From positions 118,303 through 182,302 of the forward strand of contig JAEURX010000036.1 of NCBI GenBank assembly GCA_016788885.1: DNA of 64,000 nt, read 5' to 3'. Source of the stretch: Nitrospira sp. (GTDB lineage: Bacteria > Nitrospirota > Nitrospiria > Nitrospirales > Nitrospiraceae). The translations under genes and the position numbers were made by a program. This document shows, piece by piece, positions 35,955-44,791 of this stretch (position 1 is its first letter; each line of letters starts with the position of its first letter). Below the pieces are notes generated by a model. It worked only from the letters and a program-made list of their open reading frames with translations. It did not search any database and had not been told where the DNA came from.

Positions 35955-37390
35955 GATACCCATTGCCGGTCAGCGCGTGCCTCATGCTGGCACTCATGTC
36001 GTCAACGGCAAACGTCGAACCTATCGCCTTCGCCGCAGAGACGGATCAGCCGGTGACCTTATCACGCGGAAGTTTTCTCGGGGTACAGCAAGCCGTAGAC
36101 CTCGCCGTCAAGAACCATCCGATGCTGATTGAGGGCACCGCGAATTTGAAGGCCTCTGAGGCGCGTACCGAACAGGCACGCTCCCTGTACTATCCGCAGG
36201 TGTATGCCAACGCCAACACGGTCGCCGGCGCCGGCGTGAGTAATCCGCGTTTCCTGATCGGAGGCGGATTGCTGCGTGAAAATCAAACCACCTTCACCGG
36301 CGGCGTCATCGCCAATCAACGCCTCTACGATTTCGGCTATACCAGCAATCTGGTCGAGTCGAACAAACTCGCCGAACGCGCCCAAGGGCAGGATGTAAAC
36401 GCGAGACGCGCCCTGGTGCTCCTGTATGTACAGCGCGCATACCTGAACAGTCTGAAGCGCAATCGCCTGGTACAGATTGCCGAGGAGACGGTTCGTGAAC
36501 GCGGCATCATCGCCGGACAAATCGAAACGTTGTATCGCCAGCAACTGAAATCCAAACTCGACTTCGACCTGGCGCGTGTCGAGCTGGTCAATGCACAATC
36601 GCTCCTGGTGCGCAGCCGGAACGATCTCAAGGCCAGCTTCGCCGACCTGAATCGGACGATGGGGATCGTAGGGGCCGACGACTACGTGCTGGAGGATATT
36701 TCCGTCGCCGTACGTCCGCAGAAAACGCTGGAGACCCTGATCAACGAAAGCCTTTCCCATCCCGAAGTCAAACGGGCTAAGGAGCAGACCGCCTCCGCCG
36801 ATGCGCGACTCACGGCGACCAAACGCCAATACCTCCCGACGGTGTCGGCGATCGCGAGCGGCGGCACCTTCGACCCTTTTGATCCGCGCCAGAATCAACA
36901 GACCGGCGGCTGGTGGATGGCCGGCGCGATGGTCTCCATGCCCCTCTTCACCGGATTCCTGATCGAAAACCAGGTCGTGGAGGCCAACGCCAATCGGCAG
37001 GCGGCATCGGCTGCGACTACGAATGTGGAGCAGGCGCTGACGCAGCAGGTGACCAATGCGTATCTCGACACCCTCACCTTCGCGCAGCAGATCGCGCTCG
37101 CAGAAGAACAGGTCAAGACCGCACAGGAGGCGTTGCAGCTCTCGAAGCAGCGATACAAGCTCGGCTTGGGGACGGTGGTGGAAGTCACTCAATCAGAGGT
37201 GGCGCTCACGGCGGCACAAACACGATTGGCGGAAACGCAGTACGACTACAAGATTGCGGAGGTCACCCTCGCCTACACCTCCCAAGGAGACGATACCGGT
37301 CGAATTCTCCTGTTGAGTCGCGCCGCGAATACCCCTCGAGTTCCAGAGGGAGTCAGCCGTGTGGAAGGCCCACCCTCCACCGCCAATTGA
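35951..37390 (+). CDS. TolC-family outer-membrane efflux channel
   Basis: 479 residues from ATG 35951 (AAGGAG seven bases upstream; four-base overlap with the adaptor gene). A signal peptide covers about residues 1-28, ending 'AFAAE'. Two similar halves of long helices with beta strands follow, as in TolC: 'AVDLAVKNHPMLIEG' opens the first repeat and 'ALQLSKQRYKLGLGTVVEVTQSE' the second. It forms the trimeric exit duct of the pump encoded upstream, so the operon supplies all three parts. The C-terminal 30 residues are polar and unconserved. Confidence 0.92.
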   Translation: MRYPLPVSACLMLALMSSTANVEPIAFAAETDQPVTLSRGSFLGVQQAVDLAVKNHPMLIEGTANLKASEARTEQARSLYYPQVYANANTVAGAGVSNPRFLIGGGLLRENQTTFTGGVIANQRLYDFGYTSNLVESNKLAERAQGQDVNARRALVLLYVQRAYLNSLKRNRLVQIAEETVRERGIIAGQIETLYRQQLKSKLDFDLARVELVNAQSLLVRSRNDLKASFADLNRTMGIVGADDYVLEDISVAVRPQKTLETLINESLSHPEVKRAKEQTASADARLTATKRQYLPTVSAIASGGTFDPFDPRQNQQTGGWWMAGAMVSMPLFTGFLIENQVVEANANRQAASAATTNVEQALTQQVTNAYLDTLTFAQQIALAEEQVKTAQEALQLSKQRYKLGLGTVVEVTQSEVALTAAQTRLAETQYDYKIAEVTLAYTSQGDDTGRILLLSRAANTPRVPEGVSRVEGPPSTAN

Positions 37391-37413
37391 CCGGCTCACG
37401 CCCTCGCGCGTTG

Positions 37414-37447
37414 CCGGCGCCGATCATTCAGACTCTGCTGGCGCCGG
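37414..37447. terminator. GC-rich inverted repeat between convergent genes
   Basis: CCGGCGCC (37414-37421) and GGCGCCGG (37440-37447) can pair around an 18-base loop. Its place between the convergent channel and lipoprotein genes fits a two-way terminator, though no T run is present. Confidence 0.35.
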
Positions 37448-37529
37448 TCTCGGGCAGACCTGTCAATCCACTCAGACCACACGCGCCAGCCTGGTGCGAT
37501 GAGCGCTTTTCCGCCGATCGAGCGGAACA

Positions 37530-38228
37530 TCACACAGTTTGGCCAGGGAACACAATCGAGAGGTCGATGACGAGTTCGTCTTTGGAGTTGGCAAGAAGCC
37601 AGTCCCAGAGACTGGTGGTTTGTTGCACCCTGGCCTGGTCCAGGTCGAAGAAGAGATCGAACCCCTTGGAAATGATGGGGTTCATGGGATATCGGCGATC
37701 GTAGATCATGCCATAGGCCGGAATGCCGTACAGAGTCTGCCAATTCCCGAGAATGAAGTGGAGTTCAGTGCCGCGGACGTAGAGCCCGCCTGAGGTAATG
37801 ATGCGTTTCACCGATGTCTGCGGCTGGCTCAGATAATACGTCACTCGCTCATTTTCCCTGGCCAGCCGCAAGGCCTCGACCAATTGCGGCACCAGAATCG
37901 TAATTTCTCCATCACGAAACATCGGCAGGCGCCGCGATTCCCCCCCGATCCAGCGCTGTACCGCCGTCTGGTGCTCCTGCACGGTGAGCCCCATCAGCAC
38001 CCGCCGGATCTGGTCATGGGAGAACTGCGCCGGATGCGTAAAATGCCCCGGCGGCCATTCCGGCAGCACGTTCGCATCCAGCTCCAGCCTGACAAAATTG
38101 ACGGGATCTTCGTAGACGGTTCGCGAGGGGACCTGAGGGATCGCGCAGCCAAGCGTGGTCAACACCCAGAACACCCTCACCAGATACCGGGCAAGCACAG
38201 CAACACGACATTCGAATGGTTGTCTCAT
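37530..38228 (-). CDS. Lipoprotein of unknown function
   Basis: 232 residues from ATG 38228 (GAGG upstream). The signal region ends 'VLTTLGC', with Cys28 as the likely lipid-attachment site. The mature part has no family I recognise, but it contains 'VTYYLSQPQ' and 'SGGLYVRGTELHFILGN', which suggest a beta-rich periplasmic domain. It is the last gene of a tight minus-strand run: tatC, the propeller protein, cyclophilin and this gene, 40 bases after the cyclophilin stop. Confidence 0.65.
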   Translation of the reverse strand: MRQPFECRVAVLARYLVRVFWVLTTLGCAIPQVPSRTVYEDPVNFVRLELDANVLPEWPPGHFTHPAQFSHDQIRRVLMGLTVQEHQTAVQRWIGGESRRLPMFRDGEITILVPQLVEALRLARENERVTYYLSQPQTSVKRIITSGGLYVRGTELHFILGNWQTLYGIPAYGMIYDRRYPMNPIISKGFDLFFDLDQARVQQTTSLWDWLLANSKDELVIDLSIVFPGQTV

Positions 38229-38268
38229 GCCCCTCAGCACTGGTGACCGTGTCCCTGCGACCAACTCG

Positions 38269-38778
38269 TTATTCCGTGATCGTCACCGTCATTTCGACGC
38301 GTTCCAACGGATTGTCGCGTCCATCGCGTTTGGCTGACACGACCTTATCGACCACTTCGAGACCGCTCTGCACTTCGCCAAACACCGTGTATTGCCAATC
38401 CAAAAAGTTGGCGTCATTCACGCAGATAAAAAACTGCGATCCGGCGCTGTTCGGATCGTTGGCGCGCGCCATGGAAAGGGTCCCCCGCTTGTGCGGCTTA
38501 CTGTTGAACTCGGCATTCACGTGGTAGCCTGGTCCACCCATGCCGTGCGATCCACGATCCGCATTCTTGCTGTTGGGATCCCCGCCTTGAATCATGAATC
38601 CGGGAATGACTCGATGGAACGTGGTACCGTTGTAGAATCCCTTCTTCGCCAGATCAACGAAATTTTTCACGTGATTGGGCGCCACGTCCGGAAAAAAGCG
38701 CAGGACGATCTGCCCCCAGGGCTCATTCTTCGATGTCACGGTAATAGTGGCTTGCTGTGAACCGGTTTGTGCCGACAT
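38269..38778 (-). CDS. Cyclophilin-type peptidyl-prolyl isomerase
   Basis: 169 residues. ATG 38778 has AAAGGA six bases upstream; a GTG 18 bases earlier is less well placed. It is a single cyclophilin domain: 'FHRVIPGFMIQGGDP' carries the catalytic Arg and Phe region, followed by 'GTLSMARANDPNSAGSQFFI' and 'LDWQYTVFGEV'. No signal peptide is seen, so it is probably cytosolic and helps proline isomerisation during folding. It lies 18 bases after the propeller-protein gene. Confidence 0.95.
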   Translation of the reverse strand: MSAQTGSQQATITVTSKNEPWGQIVLRFFPDVAPNHVKNFVDLAKKGFYNGTTFHRVIPGFMIQGGDPNSKNADRGSHGMGGPGYHVNAEFNSKPHKRGTLSMARANDPNSAGSQFFICVNDANFLDWQYTVFGEVQSGLEVVDKVVSAKRDGRDNPLERVEMTVTITE

Positions 38779-38796
38779 CTCGTATCCTTTCCTCAC

Positions 38797-39873
38797 TCAG
38801 TTAAACTTGAATGGCGCGATGCTCTCCCCTTCCAATCCCTGACTCACGGCCGTCCAGGTGAGGCCGTCATCATCGCTGCGAAAGACCCCGGAGCTGGTCC
38901 CGGCATAGAAGCCGCCTTTTTCGCCCTCGATCAAAACCTGCACCGAAAGATTGCTCAGCCCCTTGTTCAGAGGTACCCATTGTCGCCCCTTATCGACGGT
39001 CTTGAAAATACCGCGACCTGTGGCCACATACACTCCGCGCTCGTTGCTGATGAGACCACGGATCGAATCGTTCGGCAGGGCCCGACTGATCGGCAGCCAG
39101 GTTTTGCCGCCGTCACCGCTGCGGAAGACACCACCGTCGAACGTACCTGCATACACACCCTGTTCCTTGTCGACGGCCAGCACACGGATAAAATTCTCCA
39201 CGAGCCCTTCATGGTCCTTTAACCCCTGCCGGAGACGTGTCCATCCCGGAGTCCGTTCCTTCAAGCTATGTACCCCCTTGCCGGACGTGCCGGCATAGAG
39301 CGTGCCGTCATTGGTGCGTGCGAGGGCATGCACGAGAATTTCGTCCAACCCGGGACTGACCGTCTTCCATTGATCCTGCGCGGCATTCAACAAATAGACT
39401 CCGTCCCCGGTCCCGGCATACAGTCCCTTGGCATCCATCATCAGCACTTTGATTTCAAGGCGCTTCAACCCGTTATTGATCGCGTGCCAAGTTTTTCCCC
39501 CGTCACGCGAGCGGAAGACGCCGCCGCGAAACGTTCCCGCATAAATGGCGCCGTCTTTTCCGGTGGTGAGGCAGAGCACAAACGGATCGGTGAGTCCGTC
39601 GTTCACGGACGACCAGGATGCTCCCCGATCGCTACTGCGAAAAATGCCCATCCCAAACGATCCGGCGTAGATCACCCCGCCGGAGCCGGAAGCCAACGCT
39701 TGAATACTCGTATTGCCGATGTCGGAAGATCCGGCCGGCTCCTGCCCTGGATGAGCCTGCTCCAGTTTCGAAGACCCACTACTCTCATTGCCGCCCGAAA
39801 AGGAGACAGCCTGCGCAACCCCATACAGACTGCCGACTGAGAGCGCCGTCAGCACGATGATGCGACGCAGCAT
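38797..39873 (-). CDS. Secreted beta-propeller protein with BNR/Ycf48-like repeats
   Basis: 358 residues from ATG 39873. A signal peptide (cleavage near 'GVAQA') precedes about seven repeats of the type 'GxxYAGTxxGGVFRSxDGGKTW', the Asp-box motif of sialidases and of the photosystem assembly factor Ycf48. The repeats fold into a beta-propeller, probably in the periplasm. The catalytic residues of sialidases are not visible. A scaffold or folding helper is likelier than an enzyme. The gene sits between tatC (35 bases upstream) and cyclophilin (18 bases downstream), both linked to export or folding. Confidence 0.8.
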   Translation of the reverse strand: MLRRIIVLTALSVGSLYGVAQAVSFSGGNESSGSSKLEQAHPGQEPAGSSDIGNTSIQALASGSGGVIYAGSFGMGIFRSSDRGASWSSVNDGLTDPFVLCLTTGKDGAIYAGTFRGGVFRSRDGGKTWHAINNGLKRLEIKVLMMDAKGLYAGTGDGVYLLNAAQDQWKTVSPGLDEILVHALARTNDGTLYAGTSGKGVHSLKERTPGWTRLRQGLKDHEGLVENFIRVLAVDKEQGVYAGTFDGGVFRSGDGGKTWLPISRALPNDSIRGLISNERGVYVATGRGIFKTVDKGRQWVPLNKGLSNLSVQVLIEGEKGGFYAGTSSGVFRSDDDGLTWTAVSQGLEGESIAPFKFN

Positions 39874-39908
39874 AATGAGTCCACCCTTTGCAAATTGTGA
39901 ACACCGGA

Positions 39909-40679
39909 TCAGCGGACGCGATGACCGGCGGTACCAATGGGTATATCAGGGTCGAGGGGCAAATTCATGTCGGGTGCCGGGCCCGTCGCCCGTCCGAAGA
40001 TCTTCGCCCCGATGATCCCGATTTCATAGAGTACCATGAGCGGGACGGCCATGAGCAACATGGTGAAGAGCGTGGCATCGGGGGTCACGACGGCTGAAAT
40101 GATCAGCGCCGCCATGATGGCATGCTTGCGGTAATGCGCCAGCGCCGCCGCCGACACTACTCCAACCCTCGACAGCAGCGTGAGGACCAGCGGCAGCTCA
40201 AAGGCGCAGCCAAAGATCAGCAGAAATTTGACGTTGAAATCGATATAGGTCCCCACGCCCAAGGCCGGTGTAATGTCGCGATCCATACCGAAGCTCACGA
40301 AGAAATCGATGACCAGGGGGAGGATGACGAGATTGCAAAAGACCAGGCCCAGCGCAAAGAGCAACGCGGCCAGCAGGAACATGGGAATAGCCCAGCGTTG
40401 CTCCTTGGGGAGCAACGCTGGTTCGATAAATTTCCAGACCTGGTAGAAGACGACCGGCAGGCTCAGGATGATGCCGGCCAGGAACGACACCTTGATGGAG
40501 GCGAACAGCGCCTCCGTCGGTCCATAAAACACCAGTTGGTTGGGGAAGGGCCGGTTCAACCAGGCGACCATGTCAGAGGAGTAGGCAAACGCCGTCGCAA
40601 ACGCGACGCCCAAGGTCACCGCGATGATCAGCAGCCGCTTCTTCAGCGACTGAATATGGGCGGCCAGTGGTGCGAGCAT
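39909..40679 (-). CDS. tatC: Twin-arginine translocase subunit TatC
   Basis: 256 residues, a normal TatC length, with six membrane helices. TatC recognises twin-arginine signal peptides of folded proteins and forms the export channel with TatA/B. Conserved elements are the 'FIEPALLPKEQRW' loop with its Glu and 'FGCAFELPLVL' in helix 4. At the N-terminus the usual 'H.xEL..RL' reads 'HIQSLKKRL', so the Glu matching E. coli Glu15 is Ser. No tatA/B gene is beside it. First gene of the run that includes the propeller protein and cyclophilin. Confidence 0.93.
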   Translation of the reverse strand: MLAPLAAHIQSLKKRLLIIAVTLGVAFATAFAYSSDMVAWLNRPFPNQLVFYGPTEALFASIKVSFLAGIILSLPVVFYQVWKFIEPALLPKEQRWAIPMFLLAALLFALGLVFCNLVILPLVIDFFVSFGMDRDITPALGVGTYIDFNVKFLLIFGCAFELPLVLTLLSRVGVVSAAALAHYRKHAIMAALIISAVVTPDATLFTMLLMAVPLMVLYEIGIIGAKIFGRATGPAPDMNLPLDPDIPIGTAGHRVR

Positions 40680-40754
40680 TGCCTGTCTGAATAAGCGCCC
40701 GGTCTCTCCGACCCGTCACGTCCGGCTCTGCCCGCGCGGAGCAACACAACGAGT

Positions 40755-40778
40755 GCGGGGCGGAATTCCCCGCCCCGC
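40755..40778 (-). terminator. GC-rich hairpin closing the radA-to-DUF465 run
   Basis: GCGGGGCGG (40755-40763) and CCGCCCCGC (40770-40778) form a perfect nine-base-pair stem with a six-base loop, directly after the stop of the DUF465 gene at 40780. It probably ends that transcript and separates it from tatC. There is no long T run. Confidence 0.6.
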
Positions 40779-40779
40779 G

Positions 40780-40995
40780 TTAGCGCGAGGCTCGAATGAA
40801 TTCGGCGATCTTGTCCTTGGTGGCCAACTTTTCTTTCTGCAGCTGTTTCTTCAGTACTTCTTCCGCCGGCGTGAGCACATGCCGTCGTTGCAAATCAGCC
40901 AGCTCCGCGTCAAGGCGATGGTGAGATTCTTCAAGCGCCCGGAACTCTGTGTTGGACCGCCGTAACCGCTCAGTGATCGCCGTCTCCGTCTGCAT
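40780..40995 (-). CDS. DUF465 (YdcH-like) small coiled-coil protein
   Basis: 71 residues; ATG 40995 preceded by AGGAGG. The protein is almost wholly helical and charged, with the pattern of YdcH/DUF465: 'FRALEESHHRLDAELADL' then 'LKKQLQKEKLATKDKI'. Family members are small cytosolic proteins of unknown role. The gene follows rimI by 18 bases and is the last of the radA run. Confidence 0.85.
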   Translation of the reverse strand: MQTETAITERLRRSNTEFRALEESHHRLDAELADLQRRHVLTPAEEVLKKQLQKEKLATKDKIAEFIRASR

Positions 40996-41013
40996 GTCGC
41001 ACCTCCTGGTTGA

Positions 41014-41568
41014 CTACATACGTTCGTGGATGACCGTCGTGTTACCCGCCTCCCGGAGAGGAGCCTCCCCGGGCGGACCGCACAAAGCACTCACCTCCAG
41101 CGGCGCCATGTCCATCAGCACCGCATCTTCTTCAGGATTCACATAATAGCGCGCCCGCGTGGCCGTATGACGAAACCCCAGCTGCTGATACAGATTCCTG
41201 GCCTCCTGATTGGACGCCCGCACCTCCAACATGGCCCGACTCGCCCCGCGCTCTACCCCCGCTCGAAGGGCCGCACAGACCAGCTTGGTCGCGACGCCTC
41301 GACGCCGGAACGGGGCCAGCACCGCGAGGTTCATCAACCGGAGTTCCTCGAATACAATCCAGTAGCAGAAGTACCCGGCAATGACGCAGGCGCCCGACTG
41401 CAGGTCGGAACATTTCGCGATCAGGAAATGGGCAAATTGGTTGCCGGACAGTTCCGCCGCCAACATTTTGCGCGTCCAGGGGGCCGAGAAGCAAGCCTGT
41501 TCGATGGCCCACACTTCGTCTAAGACCTCTGGAGTTGCCGACTCAATAATGACCGAATCCGATGCCAT
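41014..41568 (-). CDS. rimI: Ribosomal protein-alanine N-acetyltransferase RimI
   Basis: 184 residues from ATG 41568 (AGGG eight bases upstream); ATG 41589 is an alternative. It is a GNAT acetyltransferase with the acetyl-CoA loop 'RRRGVATKLV' and 'NQEARNLYQQLGF', both diagnostic of RimI. The enzyme acetylates the N-terminus of ribosomal protein S18. As in many bacteria it follows tsaB, here seven bases or more after the tsaB stop, so the two are co-transcribed. Confidence 0.92.
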   Translation of the reverse strand: MASDSVIIESATPEVLDEVWAIEQACFSAPWTRKMLAAELSGNQFAHFLIAKCSDLQSGACVIAGYFCYWIVFEELRLMNLAVLAPFRRRGVATKLVCAALRAGVERGASRAMLEVRASNQEARNLYQQLGFRHTATRARYYVNPEEDAVLMDMAPLEVSALCGPPGEAPLREAGNTTVIHERM

Positions 41569-41595
41569 CTTCAGCGCCCTGCTCCACATTGCTGC

Positions 41596-42417
41596 CTACT
41601 TCCGCGTTTGAGAATCATGGCTGTTCCGGCCCCCCTGTTTCCGCCGTGCCAACTTATCGGCCACTCGCTGCCGTCGCCGTTCCAGCGCCGACACACCCTG
41701 TAATTCCTCGAACTTGACCTCCGCTTCCGTGCGCTGCACATACCGCGGAACCAAGGCCTCATTTCTCACAATACCCGTCGCCCGACGCAATCTCGCGGCT
41801 AGACCGATGCTGACAGCCGAAGGACGCTGACGCTCCGCCTCAACCTCCCGTACTTGTGCACCAGTCGTGGCCACGGCCTGACGGATGTCCCGTTCATAGG
41901 CCTGCCAACCATCTCCAAACAGCGTGACCGCATCGACTCCCTTGCAGGCTCGGGCAACGGACGCCGGTGGCCCGACCTGTTCGGTCATCAGAGTCTGCAA
42001 CCCTGTGCCCGGGCGCCACTCGTAGGCCCCCCAGTACACCTCGTTGTGACGGCTCTTCAGCACCGGAACCAACACCCCCTGCCCATCGCGCAGGTTCCAG
42101 GCCATGGCCTCCAGCGTCGGGACCGAAATGATCGATGTCCCCAGCACGGCCCGAAACCCCAACACCGTCGCAAGACCGACACGAAGTCCGGTAAACGAGC
42201 CGGGGCCGATCGACACCGCAAATCCTTGGAGATCCCTCAATGTGAGGCCTCCCTCTCGCAGCACACGATCAATGGCGCCCATCAGCGAACGCGCGTGCGA
42301 GCCGGCCGCATCCTGTTCCGCTAAGGCGCACACGTCTTCGCCTCGCAGCAGGGCCACGCTTTGCCACGCCGTCGCAGTATCAATGGCCAAAAGATGGTCC
42401 GCCGATTGCACCATCAT
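41596..42417 (-). CDS. tsaB: tRNA threonylcarbamoyladenosine biosynthesis protein TsaB
   Basis: 273 residues; two adjacent ATGs (42417, 42414) overlap the stop of the upstream lipoprotein gene. TsaB is the inactive partner of TsaD in making the t6A37 base in ANN-reading tRNAs. It shows the ASKHA opening 'LLAIDTATAW' and 'GPGSFTGLRVGLA', the most conserved TsaB element. The C-terminal basic extension ('RRRQRVADKLARRKQ') is longer than in the E. coli protein. RimI follows directly. Confidence 0.95.
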   Translation of the reverse strand: MMVQSADHLLAIDTATAWQSVALLRGEDVCALAEQDAAGSHARSLMGAIDRVLREGGLTLRDLQGFAVSIGPGSFTGLRVGLATVLGFRAVLGTSIISVPTLEAMAWNLRDGQGVLVPVLKSRHNEVYWGAYEWRPGTGLQTLMTEQVGPPASVARACKGVDAVTLFGDGWQAYERDIRQAVATTGAQVREVEAERQRPSAVSIGLAARLRRATGIVRNEALVPRYVQRTEAEVKFEELQGVSALERRRQRVADKLARRKQGGRNSHDSQTRK

Positions 42418-43253
42418 ACCCGTCCAAGTTCACTCGGTTTGATCGGCTCATTCGGCACCAGCTCGTGAAACGTCACCTGAAGACTACCCGAGCCCTGCCC
42501 GTCGGTCATACGAATGGCAAAGGGGCGCATGATGCGCTTGTCGCCCGAAGGAGATTGGCCGTTCGATGCCGGCGTCACTTCCGGCACGGCACCGACTGCG
42601 CGATAGTCATCAAATTGCATCGTCGCCTCGATGTCGCCTGCCGAGGTCAGCCGTTCCTCCTGCACCACCAACAAATTCCGCCGATCAAACCAGATTCGCC
42701 GACTGACAAAGGGTGCCGCACCATTCGAGGTCGCCGCCGTCAGCACATCGAGCCGATAGCGGGCCCCATCTTCCGACAATCGAACCTGGTCCTGCGCTCC
42801 CACAGCCTGTGTACCGATAATGCCGCTCATGGCCCAGACGCTCAGCTGAAACGGACGCGTCAGCTGCCCGAGTTGATCGGCCTCCGACGGACGACCGGTG
42901 ACTTCCCTCCCCATGGTCGGCAGCCTGAGCTTAAACTGATCCTCGATCTGCACGAACTCGAAAATCTCACTCCCCACGGCCGAAAACCCTCGTAACCGAA
43001 TGGCGTTGGGGCGTTGATAAAACACCGTGCCCTGGACGCGCTGGCCGATGGGCAGGATACCGCCGGTGATCTTCGCGCTGAAGAGGCCTTTGATGGTGCG
43101 CACCTCACCGGCCTGCTCCTGCAGGAGCGCGATGAGCTGTTCCGCCGTCGCCTGTTGGAGCACGACCGTGTCGCTCGGACCGAACAGCGTGCAACCGGAG
43201 AGGCTGAGGACCACGAGCATGACGGCATACATCAGGTGGCGCGCTCGTTTCAC
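42414..43253 (-). CDS. Outer-membrane lipoprotein, LolA/LolB-like
   Basis: 279 residues. The best start is GTG 43253, with AAGGA four bases upstream and a signal of normal length ('LMYAVMLVVLSLSGC', lipid site Cys21); the frame is open ten codons further into radA. The mature part has the pattern of LolB/LolA-like carriers: 'VRTIKGLFSAKI', 'GTVFYQRPNAIRLRGFS', 'FKLRLPTMGREV'. These bind lipoprotein acyl chains in a half-barrel and insert them in the outer membrane. It sits between radA and tsaB with overlaps or near-overlaps on both sides. Confidence 0.75.
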   Translation of the reverse strand: MKRARHLMYAVMLVVLSLSGCTLFGPSDTVVLQQATAEQLIALLQEQAGEVRTIKGLFSAKITGGILPIGQRVQGTVFYQRPNAIRLRGFSAVGSEIFEFVQIEDQFKLRLPTMGREVTGRPSEADQLGQLTRPFQLSVWAMSGIIGTQAVGAQDQVRLSEDGARYRLDVLTAATSNGAAPFVSRRIWFDRRNLLVVQEERLTSAGDIEATMQFDDYRAVGAVPEVTPASNGQSPSGDKRIMRPFAIRMTDGQGSGSLQVTFHELVPNEPIKPSELGRV

Positions 43254-43279
43254 ATTTTCCTTCTTACGTCTCACGCCCC

Positions 43280-44641
43280 TCACACCAGCACCGCATCCAA
43301 CGCGTCTCCCACTTCTCGAATGCCGACCAATTCAATGCCCTCGACCGGGTCTAACTTCGCCACGTTCCGTTCCGGCAAGAGACACCGTTTGAAGCCCATC
43401 TTGGCCGCCTCGCGAATGCGTAGTTCGGCCTGGCTGATCGCCCTGACCTCCCCGCCGAGGCCCACTTCCCCCATGACCAGCGTTGTAAAGTCGATCGGGC
43501 ACTCGCGCAAACTTGAGGTCACGGCGGCCACGATACCCAGATCAATCGCCGGTTCATCGATATGAATCCCGCCGACCACGTTCACATAGACATCCTGCCC
43601 CGAGAGATGCATGCCCAGGCGCTTTTCCATCACCGCCAGCAGCAGCGAGAGACGGTTGGCTTCCACGCCGTTGGCCATTCGCTTCGGCATGGGATAATTC
43701 GTCCCGGACACCAAGGCTTGCAGTTCCACGAGGATCGGCCGCGTGCCCTCCAGACTCGAGACCACCACCGAGCCGGTGCTGCGTTGAGGTCGCTCGGCCA
43801 GAAACAGTTCAGACGGATTGCTGACTTCCTCCAGCCCGCCGTCCTTCATTTCGAACACCCCGATCTCGTTCGTGGACCCGAACCGGTTTTTCACCGCACG
43901 CAAAATGCGGAAGCTATGACTTTTGTCGCCCTCGAAATACAGCACCGTATCGACGATATGTTCCAGCAAGCGTGGGCCCGCGATCGCCCCCTCCTTCGTC
44001 ACATGCCCGATAATAAACACCGGCACGTTGTTGCGCTTGGCGAACCACATCAACTGCCCGGCCACTTCCTGCACCTGGCTGATACTGCCCGGCGCCGAGG
44101 TCAGTTGCTCGGTATAGACGGTCTGAATCGAATCCACGACGACCGCCGCCGGCTTGATCTCTTGAATGGCTTTGAGAATGTGCTCGAGGGACGTTTCTCC
44201 GAGAATGAGGAGGTGCTTGCCGCCGATGCCAAGCCGTTCACCCCGCATCTTGATCTGCCGGGGGGACTCTTCACCGGAGACATACAACACCTGTTCGCCC
44301 GATTCAGCCAACAGAGGCAAGGCCTGCAACAATAACGTGGTCTTTCCAATACCAGGGTCGCCGCCGATCAACATGACCGAACCGGGCACGACACCGCCGC
44401 CCAGGACCCGGTCGAACTCGCCCATTCCCGTGCTGTGTCTGGGCTCGCCCACGATTTCGATATCGGAGATGGGAGTGGCGACGGCCGTGGCCGCCTTCGC
44501 GAGGCCCTGCCGGCCCTTCGGAGCCGGAGCCACCCGCTCCTCCTTGAAGCTGTTCCACCCCCCACAGTCCGGGCAGCGTCCGAGCCAACGCGGCGCTTGA
44601 TGCCCGCAAGCCTGACAATGGAACGTAGTTTTTTCCTTCAT
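43280..44641 (-). CDS. radA: DNA repair protein RadA
   Basis: 453 residues from ATG 44641. The order is the standard one: a four-cysteine zinc finger ('CQACG' and 'CPDCGG' within residues 9-28), a RecA-like ATPase with Walker A 'GGDPGIGKTT', the RadA-specific 'KNRFGSTNEIG', and a Lon-protease-like C-terminal domain. RadA drives branch migration during recombinational repair. It heads a minus-strand run continuing with the LolB-like gene, tsaB, rimI and DUF465. Confidence 0.97.
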   Translation of the reverse strand: MKEKTTFHCQACGHQAPRWLGRCPDCGGWNSFKEERVAPAPKGRQGLAKAATAVATPISDIEIVGEPRHSTGMGEFDRVLGGGVVPGSVMLIGGDPGIGKTTLLLQALPLLAESGEQVLYVSGEESPRQIKMRGERLGIGGKHLLILGETSLEHILKAIQEIKPAAVVVDSIQTVYTEQLTSAPGSISQVQEVAGQLMWFAKRNNVPVFIIGHVTKEGAIAGPRLLEHIVDTVLYFEGDKSHSFRILRAVKNRFGSTNEIGVFEMKDGGLEEVSNPSELFLAERPQRSTGSVVVSSLEGTRPILVELQALVSGTNYPMPKRMANGVEANRLSLLLAVMEKRLGMHLSGQDVYVNVVGGIHIDEPAIDLGIVAAVTSSLRECPIDFTTLVMGEVGLGGEVRAISQAELRIREAAKMGFKRCLLPERNVAKLDPVEGIELVGIREVGDALDAVLV

Positions 44642-44791
44642 CCGCCTGGATTCCCTCACGAAAAGAGCTACGCCCATCGTAAAGGAAACGGGGCAGAAAA
44701 AGGAAGGACGACAGAAGCCCAGAAGGTCTACTGTCCAGGGCAGACCACCTGGCCTGCCGTGACCGGAGAAGGCCCGTGAAGAATTGATCGG

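Noticed and set aside
36062..37192. 376-codon minus-strand frame
   Set aside because: It is antisense to the TolC-family channel gene and has no ribosome-binding site or domain.
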